A DNA stretch of 64,000 nucleotides. Origin: Bromus sterilis (Eukaryota; Streptophyta; Magnoliopsida; Poales; Poaceae). Positions 36,776-48,723 of the stretch are shown piece by piece (positions within the stretch are counted from its first letter, which is position 1; the number at the start of each line of letters is the position of its first letter). The notes under the pieces are model-generated. The model was given only the letters and a program-made list of their open reading frames with translations, ran no database searches and was not told the DNA's origin. A program made the translations under genes and the position numbers. The stretch covers positions 300,154,001 through 300,218,000 of the forward strand of contig OX465598.1 in NCBI GenBank assembly GCA_950022295.1, written 5' to 3'.

Positions 36776-39700
36776 ACATCCCCAAGCTTAATTCCTGCTC
36801 GTCCTCAAGTAGGTAAATGATAACAATCATTATTTCTGTGGTGACATGCCACACAACCAAACAAGGACTTTTAAATAAAGCAATCAAAGCATTTAATTCA
36901 ATTCAAGTCTTATCAAGAAAGAGTCTATATTAGCATTGACACAAGCAACAAAAGAACAAAGGGTGTAAGAGCTCTCGCTGTCCGTGACTCGAATGTCTCC
37001 AAATGGTGTTTGCGTGCAAGCAAGGGACTGGGAAGAAAGGAAAAAAAGGTTGTTGAGAAGAACTATCTATTAAAGTTTCACACTTGGTCTCCTTTGGATT
37101 CTTATCTAGACTCATCCCTAGACCACTAGCCAGGTACAAGTCAAACTGATCCACTCCCTTTCGACATTTTGAGTACTCATTCTATGGATGAGCGTGAGAA
37201 AGAAAGTTGACACCTAAAAGGCGAAACAGAAAGAAGGTGGAGGAGGAAGACAAAAAGGTGTGAAAGGCTCACATCAATGAGGACAATCATAGGCGAGAGA
37301 AGGCCATATGATAGATATGATGTGAGGAGTAGGGATTGCCATACAACGGATGCACATGTGAGCTAAAAGCTTTCCAAGGGAACTAGTGGGGGTGCATCTA
37401 ACTTGCTTGCTCAAGAAGACCTAGAGCTCGTTTGAGGAGGCTCGTCATTGGAATATACAAGCCAAGTTCTATAATGTGAAGGGTCCCCACATAGCTATAT
37501 GCATGATGATGATCTCTATGGAGTACAAGGGATAGAAGATGAAGTACTAGTGTGGATCTCTCAAAAGGAATAGTAGTATGCCCCCTTCTCTCTTTTTCTT
37601 TTTTTCCTTTTTGGTGTCCTCAATGGCTCTTTCTATTTAACTCTCATTTGTCCTCTTTGGGATCTTTTGATTTTGTCCTCTTTGGGATCTTTTCCTCACT
37701 TTAGGGGCAATACTCTATATTTTACAAGAATATCGGAGATCTTTCACACTTTACAAACGTACTCACATAAAGAAAGTGTAACTATCATGATGCAAATGTA
37801 TGCCTCTGCCAGGGTAGCAGGATATGCAATGATACTAGCGCATCATGTAGCAATGATTAGGGAAAAGCCCAACTAGCATGCGGCTCATCAATCAAGCAAG
37901 TAGCATGTATGACATGAAGATCAAGTCATGAGAAGGTGGATGTTGCATGGCAATGTATCTCGGAAAGGCTATGGAAATGCCTTGTAGGTAGGTATGGTGG
38001 CTGTTTTTGAGGAAAGATATAAGGAGGCTTATGATGACAGAGCGTATCATGCCAAGGGTTTGGATGGACCAGCGAAGTATGCGCCAACTCTCGAGGTGAG
38101 AAAGGGCAATGCACGGTAACGAAGAGGCTAGAAAAAGTATAGGTGGGTGGAAGTGTCAACTTTCGAATACTCACATTAGTCCGAAGAACTCGTGCACTTA
38201 TTATCGGTAACTCTCAATCTAATCAGGAGGTTCACAAAGAGACAGGTACCCCGAGGAGAAGTGTATGGGGGTTTGGTTATCCTTGCGCATCCTCGACTCA
38301 TGGTACGTGAGTGTACTCTAATATTCGAACCCTCCAGAGGTTAGTGATCCATCTAGTAGCTAGAGTTCTCAACAGGGGTTTTTTGGTTTTTGAAAAACAC
38401 ACGGATTGCCCAAAATACGACATCTATCACTAATAGGCAAGAGCTCTTGACACCATAAGTTCAAACATTACTCTGGTCAATACCTCAAAACTATTGCAAG
38501 TTACTACTACAAAGAGAATAGAAACTTTAACTACCTACTTTCAGTCAAGACACAGAACTCAGTGCAACAGGAAAACTCTCTAACAAGATAAAACATGCAA
38601 CCTATAGAAAGTTCAACCTAAGACAAAAGAAAAACTCTAGAAAAACTAAAGCACTACAACTAAACAGAACAGCAGCTAAGAAAAGAAAAAGAACAGCTCA
38701 TAGCTAAAAGAATAAGCATGCAAATCCTATGAGGAGTTCTAGTTCAAGCGGAGCGTGTTTCTCTCCCACACAAAAGAGTAAGTTGGGGTCTAACTTGTTA
38801 CTACAGCAAAGAAAGCAAAACAAACCTAGAAAAGTAAAGAGCGAGACGCTCCAAGCAAAGCACATAACGATGAAGTGATAAAAATATAGTGCAACGAGGG
38901 ACAAACTGATGATTGTTGATGAAGAAGGGGATGCATCGGGAGCATCCCCAAGCTTAGACGCTTGAGTCTCCTTGAATATTTATTGGGGGTGCACATGGGC
39001 ATCCCCAAGCTTGAGCGTTTGACACTCCTGAATCTTCTTTCATCACCTTCCATCGCGCACTTGAAAACTCCCTTCATACATAACTCATTGTAGGCTGATT
39101 AGAGAGGTTAGTACCCTAATAAAATAATTTTCCTCTACTGCAAATAAATATTTCCAGGAAGAGCTACTGTTTCTCTTGCCTTCCCAAAAAAGTATGCAAA
39201 TAAAAAGCAAGCTTAAGGATTGCAAAACTGCGAAAAGAAAAACCGGGGCAGAAGCTGAGAAAAACAGAACAACAGAGAAAGGAGAATTTTTTTCGAGGTA
39301 CTTCTGCAACTCAAATCAAAAAACTTTGAACAGACGCCTGAAAGTTAATTGTATGGAGCATGCTGTCAAAAAAAATTCAGATCAAAAATATGATCTGGTG
39401 ATTTATTGAGAATTTTTCCGTCAAGCAGACAGAATCTGTTTCTGGACAGCAAGCACCAACTTTTGACCTTTCTTGCAATCTGAGGCTAAACTTGGCACAA
39501 AACATGAAAAGTAAAGATACAATGATGTTGCTACAGTAGTAACAATCATCAAGACCACTAAGAACAGAACAAAATCGAAAAAGAAAAACCTAAATTCGTT
39601 GCGGGCTGCCTCCCGAAAGCGCTTCTTTAGAGCCATTAGCTAGGCTTAAAGTAGAAGATCAAGTTGCATCTATTGAACCATCATCATGATCATCAAAAGT

Positions 39701-40640
39701 CTCTTCAATAGTACAACTAGTGTTAATTGGTTTCTCAAATAAAAGACGAATGGAAATGCTTCTTGGAATAAAATCAAAAGGAGGGAAATCAATTGGAGTT
39801 TCATTAAAGTTAAAGATAGGTGTCTCCTCCAAAGTTTTCACCGTTTCAACTCTCTTGGCACTGGGTGTGCCAGCTTTAGCTCGGGGAACCTTGGGTACGT
39901 AAACGGACTTAGGTTCCTTCTTTGCTGGAGTTTCATCCTTTTTGGTTTTGATTGAGGAAAAGGTAGTTCCTAAAGTTTCAATAACTTCCTCAATCTTTTT
40001 CTATCCTAGAAGACTTTTCATCAAGGGATTTGATAGTCTCCAAAGTTTTGACAATTTTCTGCATGGAATTATCTAGCCTATTCAAATTCCCTTGAATCTT
40101 ACGATCCAACTCATTCACCCTATCGATACTTGGCATCTCTAGATCTATTTTTTCAAGTTTTCTCATAATGTGAGCTAAAGTAATGTCCTCCTTAATACTA
40201 ACAATGGGGAGACTTCCAACAAGATTTTCAATAACATTATGGGCTTCCCAAACTGGGGCCTCTATGAAGTTCCCATTGATAGCAGTGTCTAAAAGAAACC
40301 TATTCCAAGAAGTAATCCCAACATAAAAATTTCTAAGCAGGATAGTAGTGGATTGCTTCTTGGTGGCTCTTTTTTGAGAATCATTAATTCTATACCAAGC
40401 ATCTTTCAAACTTTCACCACCTCTTTGAGTATAGGTAAGCACTTCTGCCTCACCAAAGGCAAAAGGACCAGCCATAGTGGTAACTACTAACAAGGTAACA
40501 GGTGTTTTTGGTATTTTTGATTAGGGACACAAAAGTAAAAATTGAAAGGTAAACTAACAAGACTAAAAAGCAAAGGTAAAAGATAGTATGCAACTCCCCT
40601 ATCTTGTAGACTTGAGTCCCCGGCAACGGCGCCAGAAATT
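36776..40640 (-). mobile_element. Array internal domain 3
   Basis: PBS at 40617-40634. Offset from domain 1 is a steady 10978-10981 bp and the two differ at only a few sites, including the same gag frameshift, so it is a recent copy of domain 1. Confidence 0.9.
39659..40493 (-). pseudogene. Athila-like gag remnant 3
   Basis: Same structure and same disabling one-base insertion as remnant 1. The 167-codon part differs from it at one residue (Asn for Ile in the FYVG segment). Shared damage shows it was copied after decay began. Confidence 0.72.
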
Positions 40641-42284
40641 TGCTTAATGGCTTCTCGCCCCTCGTTGGTTACCCCAAGTGGAAGGTTTGAGATGCAGTGC
40701 GGCAGCAAGTTTCCCTCGGTGAAGATACCAAGGTTATCGAACCAGTAGGACTCATGAGATACAAGTAGGTGGCAACGTCGCCAGAAATTTCTTCCTGACT
40801 AGGGTGTTGTCGTGGACCTAAACACAGCAACAAATAACTTTGCTCCCAACGAGTACAGAGGAGTTGTCAATTCCTCCGGCCTTGTCGTTTACAAAGGATC
40901 AACGCAAGAGACAGAAGGTGCAAAGGAAAGTAAAAGCTGAAAGTAAATTGAGGGTGTGAACAATAATGTGAAGATGGACCGCGTTCCCGTGATTTTCACT
41001 AGTGATGTCTCTCTCCCAAAAGACGATAAAAGTGCTAGCGAGGTAAAAAATCACAGTTGGGCAATTGACAGGATTATGAAGGCACCGCAATGCTAACTAT
41101 GCTGCAAACAAAGGAAGGGCACAAAATCAATGGGCAGTACGCCAAGGTAAGTAGACCGAAATCCATATGCATCTACTATGAATCATCCACCTTGAGATAT
41201 CTATCCAGAACATCTCGCTCGTATTAAGTTGTGAATCCCACCCAAAGTGTAAACTCAAAGCAACAGACAACTGCATTAAAACAACTTTGCGTAAAGTAAA
41301 CAATCCTTGCACCCGCAGGTACAAGCACCGTTGTTTTATCCCTGGTGGCAACAACACATCCCCTAGTCTCATGTTTCTGTCACTCAAGCTAGACATCAAG
41401 GGGATGAACCCACAATCGAGCATAACACTCTCTCTTAGAGTTGCAAATAAAATACTTGGCCAAAGCAAATACCGCAACGGAGAACATGCAAGAATTTACT
41501 CAAGAACAAAATATAAAAGAGAAGAACCAAATATATTACTCATCACAATCTGAACATAGTCTCATAATCCATCAGATCCCAACAAACTCAGCATAGCAAC
41601 AGCAGAAATTACATAGATGCCTCGATCATGTGAGCCAGCTCACGAGGACTCGAAAGTGGAAGCACAAAAGGGGGAGAGATTCATCACATAGCTACTGGTC
41701 ACGGACCCATGGTCCAAGGGGGACTACTCACGGCACATCCGGGAGGCGTCCATGGCTATGGATGGTCTCCCGGAGGGGGTTCCTCCTTCCGGCAGGGTGC
41801 CGGGGAAACTTCTCCACGCATCCCCTATCTTGAAACGGCGGCGGCCGCGGTACAGAGGGGAGTTCGCGAGAAAGAGATCGATATTAGGGGTTTCCACCCC
41901 AAGGGGTAAATATAGGCGAAGGGGGGCATCGAGGGGACCCACGAGGCAGTCAGGAGGGTCCCTGGCGCGGCCCAGGGTAGGGCTGCGCCACCTGCCCTCC
42001 TGGCTGCCTGGTGGTGGCCCCCCTTCCCTCTCTTGGTGATTCCGGAAGCTTCTGTTGCGCTGATTTTTTATATATTTTTCCCGGAATTTTTGGAGCACTT
42101 TTAATGGCCGGAAAACCTGAAATACAAAAACAGCAGAAAACAGAAACTGGCAACTGGGTGCACTGAGTTAATAGGTTAGTCCAAATAGGTTCAAAAGTGT
42201 ATGAAAGTTCAAGCAAAACATGGCAAAGTCACACAAAACATGCATGGAGCAAGAAGAAATTATAGATACGTTTGGGACGTATCA
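40641..42284 (-). repeat. Array LTR 4 (1644 bp)
   Basis: Matches LTR 2 at an offset of about 10980 bp, including the segment near 41940-41990 absent from LTRs 1 and 3. Confidence 0.92.
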
Positions 42285-45185
42285 ACATCCCCAAGCTTAA
42301 TTCCTGCTCGTCCTCGAGTAGGTAAATGATAACAAGCATAATTTTTGTGGTGACATGCCACACAACCAAACAAGGACTTTTAAGTAAAGTAATCAAAGCA
42401 TGCAATTCTATTCAAGTCTTGACAAGCAAGAGTCTATATTAGCATTGACACAAGAAACAAAAGAACAAAGGGTGCAAGAGCTCTCGCTGTCCGTGACTCG
42501 AATGTCTCCAAATGGTGTTTGCGTGCAAGCAAGGGAATTGGAAGAAAGAGAAAAAAGGTTGTTAAGAACAACTATCTATTAAAGTTTCACACTTGGTCTC
42601 CTTTGGATTCTTATCTGGACTCGTCCCCAGACCACTAGCCAGGTACAAGTCAAACTGATCCACTCCCTTTCGACATTTTGAGCACTCATGCAATGGATGA
42701 GCGTGAGCAAGAAAGTTGACACCTAAAAGGCGAAACAGAAAGAAGGTGGAGGAGGAAGACAAAAAGGTGTGAAAGGCTCACATCAATGAGGACAATCATA
42801 GGCGAGAGAAGGCCATATGATAGATATGATGTGAGGAGTAGGGATTGCCATACAAAGGATGCACATGTGAGCTAAAAGCTCTCCAAGGGAACTAGTGGGG
42901 GTGCATCTAACTTGCTTGCTCAAGAAGACCTAGAGCTCGTTTGAGGAGGCTCATCATTGGAATATACAAGGCAAGTTCTATAATGTGAAGGGTCCCCACA
43001 TAGCTATATGCATGATGATGATCTCTATGGAGTACAAGGGATAGAAGATGAAGTACTAGTGTGGATCTCTCAAAAGGAATAGTAGTATGCCCCCCTTCTC
43101 TCTTTTTATTTTTTTTCTTTTTTGGTGGCCTCAATGGCTCTTTCTATTTAACTCTCATTTGTCCTCTTTGGGATCTTTTGATTTTGTCCTCTTTGGGATC
43201 TTTTCCGCACTTTAGGGGCAATACTCTATATTTTACAAGAATATAGGAGGCAAAAAGAATAAGCATGCAAATCCTATGAGGAGTTCTAGTTCAAGCGGAG
43301 CGTGTTTCTCTCCCACACAAAAGAGTAAGTTGGGGTCTAACTTGTTACTACAGCAAAGAAAGCAAAACAAACCTAGAAAAGTAAAGAGCGAGACGCTCCA
43401 AGCAAAGCACATAACGCATGAAATGATAAAAAATATAGTGCAACGAGGGACAAACTGAGGATTGTTGATGAAGAAGGGGATGCATCGGGGGCATCCCCAA
43501 GCTTAGACGCTTGAGTCTCCTTGAATATTTATTGGGGGTGCACATGGGCATCCCCAAGCTTGAGCGTTTGACACTCCTGAATCTTCATTCATCACCTTCC
43601 ATCGTGCAATTCAAAACTCCCTTCATACATAACTCATTGTAGGCTGATTAGAGAGGTTAGTACCCTAATAAAATAATTTTCCTCTACTGCAAATAAATAT
43701 TTCTAGGAAGAGCTACTGTTTCTCTTGCCTGCCCCAAAAAGTTTACAAAGAAAAATCAAGCTTAAGGATTGCAAAACTGCGAAAAGAAAAACCGGGGCAG
43801 AAGCTGAGAAAAACAGAACAACAGAGAAAGGAGAATTTTTTTCGAGGTACTTCTGCAACTCAAATCAAAAAACTTTGAATAGACGCCTGAAAGTAATTGT
43901 ATGGAGCATGCTGTCAAAAAAAATTCAGGTCAGAAATATGATCTGGTGATTTATTGAGAATTTTTCCGTCAAGCAGACAGAATCTTTTTCTGGACAGCAA
44001 GCACCAACTTTTGACCTTTCTTGCAATCTGAGGCTAAACTTGGCACAAATCTTGAAAAGTAAAGATACAATGATGTTGCTACAGTAGTAACAATCATCAA
44101 GACTACTAAGAACAGAACAAAACCAAAAAGAAAAACCTAAATTCGTTGCGGGCTGCCTCCCGAAAGCGCTTCTTTAGAGCCATTAGCTAGGCTTAAAGCA
44201 GAAGATCAAGTTGCATCTATTGAACCATCATCATGATCATCAAAAATCTCTTCAATAGTACAACTAGTCTTAATGGGTTTCTCAAACAAAGGAAGAATGG
44301 AAATGCTTCTTGGAATAAAATCAAAAGGAGGGAAATCAATTGGAGTTTCATTAAAGTTAAAGATAGGTGTCTCCTCCAAAGTTTTCACCGTTTCAACTCC
44401 CTTGGCACTGGGTGTGCTAGCTTTAGCTCGGGGAACCTTGGGTACGTATACGAACTTAGGTTCCTTCTTTGCTGGAGTTTCATCCTTTTTGGTTTTGATT
44501 GAGGAAAAGGTAGTTCCTAAAGTTTCAATAACTTCCTCAATCTGTTCCATCCTAGAAGACTTTTCATCAAGGGATTTGATAGTCTCCAAAGTTTTGACAA
44601 TTTTCTGCATGGAATTATCTAGCCTATTCAAATTCCCTTGAATCTTACGATCCAACTCATTCACCCTATCGATACTTGGTCTCTAGATCTATTTTTTCAA
44701 GTTTTCTCATAATGTGAGCTAAAGTAATGTCCTCCTTAATACTAACAATGGAGAGACTTCCAACAAGATTTTCAATAACAATAAGGGCTTCCCAAACTGG
44801 GTCCTCTATGAAGTTCCCATTGATAGAAGTGTCTAAGAGAAACCTATTCCAAGAAGTAATCCCAACATAAAAAAATTCTAAGCAGGATAGTAGTGGATTC
44901 CTTCTTGGTGGCTCTTTTTTGAGAATCATTAATTCTATACCAAGCATCTTTCAAACTTTCACCACCTCTTTGAGTAAAGGTAAGCACTTCTGCCTCACCA
45001 AAGGCAAAAGGACCAGCCATGGTGGTAACTACTGACAAGGTAACATGTGTTTTTGGTATTTTTGATTAGGGACACAAAAGTAAAAACTGAAAGGTAAACT
45101 AACAAGACTAAAAAGCAAAGGTAAAAGATAGTGTGCAACTCCCCTATCTTGTAGACTTGAGTCCCCGGCAACTGCGCCAGAAATT
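42285..45185 (-). mobile_element. Array internal domain 4, with 963-bp deletion
   Basis: PBS at 45162-45179 with one mismatch. It follows domain 2 at offset 10980 up to about 43250. Then sequence matching domain 2 from about 32272 to 33235 is missing, and the match resumes at offset 10017. Confidence 0.88.
44206..45038 (-). pseudogene. Athila-like gag remnant 4
   Basis: Two overlapping frames separated by a small deletion near 44680. The downstream 152-codon frame (44664-44206) reads through to the natural C terminus (FDDHDDGSIDAT), which copies 1-3 reach only after a frameshift or stop. The upstream part holds the GESLKDAWYRIND motif. It is broken overall. Confidence 0.7.
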
Positions 45186-45243
45186 TGCTTAATGGCTTCT
45201 CACCCCTCGTTGGTTACCCCAAGTGGAAGGTTTGAGATGCAGT
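45186..45243 (-). repeat. Array LTR 5, 58-bp stub
   Basis: Starts TGCTTAATGG after the PBS flank like the other LTRs, then stops abruptly at ATGCAGT where the Tat-lineage element begins. The rest of this LTR is not found on the other side of that element. Confidence 0.85.
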
Positions 45244-45681
45244 TGACGGGGATCAACCCCGGCAAATCCCATGGTCAGGGACCCTGGGTTAGTCATGAGA
45301 GGCACAGGTTGGACGATAGCTCGTCGACAAACAGGAAGGCTCGCTCCTGCTCGATATTATTGATGGGGGAGATGCGATTACGGTGGATGCCAAGGCTGGA
45401 GCGCTCAAGGCTAGGGTTACAGATGATATTAGATGTCTTTGGTGTCGCCCCTCCTAGCCCTTATATACTGAGCTAGGTCTCGGGGAATTCATCTACGTTT
45501 ACAGGTAAGATTTCCTAACCCTAGCTTGCTCCTTACGACAGGTTTTCGCACCTTCCTTGTGAGTCGCAGACTCCTACATTAGTGCCAACTATCGGGCCGA
45601 GGCTGTATCTTCATGGGCCTCCTGTCTTCAGGGACACAGGGTAGGCTTATCCGTAGGAGTCGTGGGGTCACCCCCTCGTCA
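45244..45681 (-). repeat. Tat-lineage 3' LTR (438 bp)
   Basis: Same length as 54362-54799 and very similar. On the minus strand it starts TGACGAGGGGG and ends CCCCGTCA, with the PPT directly upstream. Confidence 0.9.
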
Positions 45682-45697
45682 GTAGCCCCCGAGTGCC
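45682..45697 (-). other. Tat-lineage polypurine tract
   Basis: The minus strand reads GGCACTCGGGGGCTAC immediately before TGACGAGG of the 3' LTR. Confidence 0.8.
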
Positions 45698-46321
45698 TGG
45701 GGGACTCAAAGAGTCACGCAGGGACTCGAGTATATTCATTTGTCGTTCATTGATATGCGCGGTACATCCGCGGGTCGCTGGCAGTCTGGTGGCCATGACA
45801 AAAACTGTTTCGAGGGATGCTATGCTGAAAGGGCCCAAGGAGTCGACTGGTCGAGCCTTGGTGAATTTCACTAGGGAAAATACCGCATTAGCCCAATCAA
45901 ACTCACGTCCCTCGACGTGAGCTTGGAACAATGGTGTCGAGCAAAATTCCCGCCGCTTCAGGTCTTACGGTGTTCATTTGACGCCAGTAATGTGTACAGC
46001 CTAAGGCGCGTCCGCCCGGCTTTTTCTATCATGCGCAGCGCATGGAAAAGGTTGGGAGTGAAATCGCTCTTCGGTAACTCCCAGCCCGGCCGTACTTCGC
46101 AGCGGGGTCTTACCTACACGCTAATCTTGCGTGGCATCTGGGCACAGTGTATCGTGTTCCAGGAATGTGTGTTTTTGAGGCGCGGAGCCTTATAGCATTG
46201 CACCCGCTTGGAACAAAACATCAAGCGAGCTGTTCACTCATTCACCCGTGGAGCTTGTTTCGAGTGCTCAGACGGGGGGTTTTTTGCGAGTAGTCACTCG
46301 AATGTCATTTCGGTTCTTGAG
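45698..46321. other. Tat-lineage 3' region, no gene recognised
   Basis: Unique sequence between the PPT and the 64-bp repeats. Frames in it are short and show no family I recognise. On the plus strand it lies upstream of the B3 gene. Confidence 0.5.
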
Positions 46322-46550
46322 GTGAGGGAGCACCTGAGACTCTTGGCGCCATATGATCTTGGCGAATGCATGTTTGTCTTGCGTCGGGTTGAGGGAGCAC
46401 CCAAGACTCTTGTGAGTGCGAGTTGTCACTCGAGCACACTGCTGACCTTTAGGTGAGGGAGCACCCGAAACTCTCGTGAGTGCGAGTAGTCACTCGAGCA
46501 CATTGCTGACCTTTAGGTGAGGGAGCACCCGGGACTCTTATGATGTACTC
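46322..46550. repeat. Imperfect 64-bp tandem repeat, about 4 units
   Basis: GAGGGAGCAC recurs at 46324, 46391, 46455 and 46519. Full units also share GTGAGTGCGAGT and CACTCGAGCACA. The array lies about 400 bp upstream of the TATA box of the antisense B3 gene. Confidence 0.85.
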
Positions 46551-46926
46551 TCCCGATGGGAGTAAGATGTTTTTATTCATCGGAAAAAGATCTGAAAGAT
46601 AGAATCTCAGGGCCTTGATATTTGTTGGTTTTCTTCGCCGCTTGTCAGGATAATGATGCCTCTATTTGATGGCTGTCAGGGATGCCTCGTCAGTGAACCG
46701 TCACGTCTTCATGACCGGTCGTAATGATGACCGCTGTGGCGTGCGGCAGGCGCTGGTTGAGTTTTCGATACGCGCGTTGGAAACGCGCGTGAATTGACGC
46801 GTCTCACGCACAGTGCGTCCCGTGGGAAAGCATCTTGGTCTTGGAGTCCGAGACGTCGGCGACGTTTGGTCTTTGGGTTAATTGCTGCTGTCGTCTTGGC
46901 TTCTCTGTGCGTGAGGATTTTTGTTC

Positions 46927-46934
46927 TATAAATA
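46927..46934 (+). promoter_or_regulatory. TATA box of antisense B3 gene
   Basis: TATAAATA lies 83 bp upstream of the ATG at 47010 and is followed by a pyrimidine-rich stretch (TCTCTTCC) suitable for a plant transcription start near 46960. It points away from the element's own transcription. Confidence 0.6.
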
Positions 46935-47009
46935 AGCCTTTCTCTTCCACAGCGTTTCTCCTCTATCCAGCTTGCTGCTTTGCCTCTTCCTTCTTCTCTA
47001 GTTCCTCTC

Positions 47010-47633
47010 ATGGCTCCCAAGCGGGGTGTTGGCCGTGGCCGTGTTCGACGTGGCCTTGGCGGCCGTACACCACGCTCATGCCGTGGTGGTCGCCATGGTG
47101 CGGCGCCTGTGCCTTCCTCTTCTCCCTTGGAGGAGGGATTCTGGCGCTATGACTTTCTTTTACGTGTTCGTGGCCAGAGTGCCAATCGCGTTCTTCTTCC
47201 CTCTGCTTTTTCCGCCATTGTCTCTGAACGTGGCTTGGATGGCTTGCTTCTGCATCTTCAAGGGAGCTGTCGATCTCCTTCTTATGTTGACTTGGAGGTT
47301 GATAGTTCCCGCTTGATTTTTCTTGGCTCTGGTTGGAGTTTGTTTGCTCGGCGGTTGAATCTGCGAGATGGCGATATGCTCATCTGTCGTTTTGACGGTG
47401 AAAGCACTATCACTGTCCATGCGTTCGACCCGAGCGGCAACAGCATGGATCCGCACTGGCAGGAGTCGAGCAGCGACAGCTCCATAAAGTCGAGGAGTCC
47501 TTCGCCTGCGTCTTCGACTGCTTCTTCCTTCGGGGACTCTTCTGGTGCTGTTGGTGAGCCGTCTTCAACTGCTTCCCCCTCTGGCTCTGAAGAGGACATT
47601 GATGTCAAGCCACCGGTTAAACGAGCGCGGTAG
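47010..47633 (+). CDS. B3-domain protein encoded antisense within Tat-lineage element
   Basis: 207 codons from the first ATG downstream of a TATA box. An upstream in-frame extension has no ATG. A basic Gly/Arg-rich N terminus (residues 1-35) precedes a B3-like domain at about 45-145. Its signatures are RVLLPSAFSAI, the FLGSGWSLFARRLNLRDGD strand-helix pattern and RFDGESTITVHAFDPSG, which resemble grass REM-type B3 proteins. A Ser-rich acidic tail ends in a basic KPPVKRAR. B3 domains bind DNA in plant nuclear transcription factors, so a DNA-binding nuclear role is inferred. It runs opposite to gag-pol, in the position where Tat elements keep extra genes. The stop falls inside a duplicated C-terminal segment, so the ancestral protein was probably longer. 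Confidence 0.72.
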   Translation: MAPKRGVGRGRVRRGLGGRTPRSCRGGRHGAAPVPSSSPLEEGFWRYDFLLRVRGQSANRVLLPSAFSAIVSERGLDGLLLHLQGSCRSPSYVDLEVDSSRLIFLGSGWSLFARRLNLRDGDMLICRFDGESTITVHAFDPSGNSMDPHWQESSSDSSIKSRSPSPASSTASSFGDSSGAVGEPSSTASPSGSEEDIDVKPPVKRAR

Positions 47634-47917
47634 GGGACCTTGTAGAACTGGAGGCGACGGCGTCATCTTCGCCGGCAGCTCGGGCGGAGCTGGAGAAGAA
47701 GCTAGTGGAGCAGGAGAAGAAGCTGGTGGAGCATCGTCTTCAATTGCTCCGTCTTCTGGCGACTCCTCAGGTGGTAGTGCCGTCTCTATCAGCTCCGAAG
47801 AAAACGTCGATCAAGCGGGTGCGCCAGGCGACCTTGTGGAACTGGACACGGCCTCATCTTCGCTGGCAACTCGGAGAAGAGGTTGTGCGTCCGGAGGAGA
47901 AACTGGTGGAGCATTGA
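47509..47917 (+). repeat. Tandem duplication of the B3 gene's C-terminal coding segment
   Basis: Unit 1 (47509-47733) and unit 2 (47734-47917) align along their length, with shared GACCTTGT.GAACTGGA and a shared end AA.CTGGTGGAGCA. Unit 2 has internal deletions. In another frame unit 1 encodes a heptad-like charged segment (LEKKLVEQEKKLVEH), and unit 2 ends EEKLVEH then a stop. This suggests a lost coiled-coil C terminus. Confidence 0.7.
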
Positions 47918-48723
47918 CAAATAAGTCGAGCTTCACCCTTTTGTTATGTCATTGACATCCTCAGCTAGCTTCCTTTTCCTTTGTCTGTGGTGATGTGCTT
48001 GTACTTGACTCGATTACCCCTCATGGGCACACATGCAGAAGTCTTAATTCCTTGGGTAATTCCCTCTTGTAACAGGAGATGCCTTCTATCCAAATGTAAT
48101 TGAGTCCTTTTATACCTGTACGGTTGAATTCAAGCTGTGGTTGAGATCTTGCAATAAACTGTGTTTTCGACTCCTGAGATGCACTTTCTTCGACTCCTTC
48201 TGATGGTGCAGAATGTCCTCGACTCCGTATGATAGCACTAAATTTCTTCAACGTCTTCTGATGGCGTGGAGTTTCTTCGACTCCTCCCGCGATGCACTGA
48301 CTTTAGCTTTCTAGTGAGTTCTATCGGGTGCGCGGCAGCGCTCCCGATGGGAGTAGCCCCCGAGGCTACGTTTGAGTTGTAGAGTCAAACGTAGGCTTTA
48401 GAATTGTTTCCCTTGTCGTTCTTCCGTTAGTTTCTGTCCTTTATCGGGTGCGCGTCAGCGCTCCCGATGGGAGTAGCCCCCGAGTCTTTAGGTGATCGTT
48501 GGCGATCGGATGAAGACTAAGAGGAGTCCGTGTCTTGTGCTCCCTTCAAAATTTCTTCAGAGTACTTGGTGCTCCATCTGATTGTGGCCATGTCTTTCAA
48601 GCCTTGTTTTCAGCAGGTGGGGCTGGCCGAGTATTTTTTTTCTTGAGCGTTTTTTAAGCTTCAGACTGCGCGAACGGTCTTCGGGAGGCGATGGTGATCG
48701 AGCTCCCGAGTGCTTTTGATGAA
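47918..48723. other. Tat-lineage 3' region with two 44-bp PPT-like repeats
   Basis: No gene is recognised. Two copies of a 44-bp segment (48321-48364 and 48442-48485) contain the palindrome CTCCCGATGGGAG followed by TAGCCCCCGAG. On the minus strand that reads CTCGGGGGCTA, like the true PPT at 45682-45697. Confidence 0.6.

Noticed and set aside
46980..47009. Upstream extension of the B3 frame
   Set aside because: The extension starts at a TTG, which is not a credible plant start; the first ATG is at 47010.
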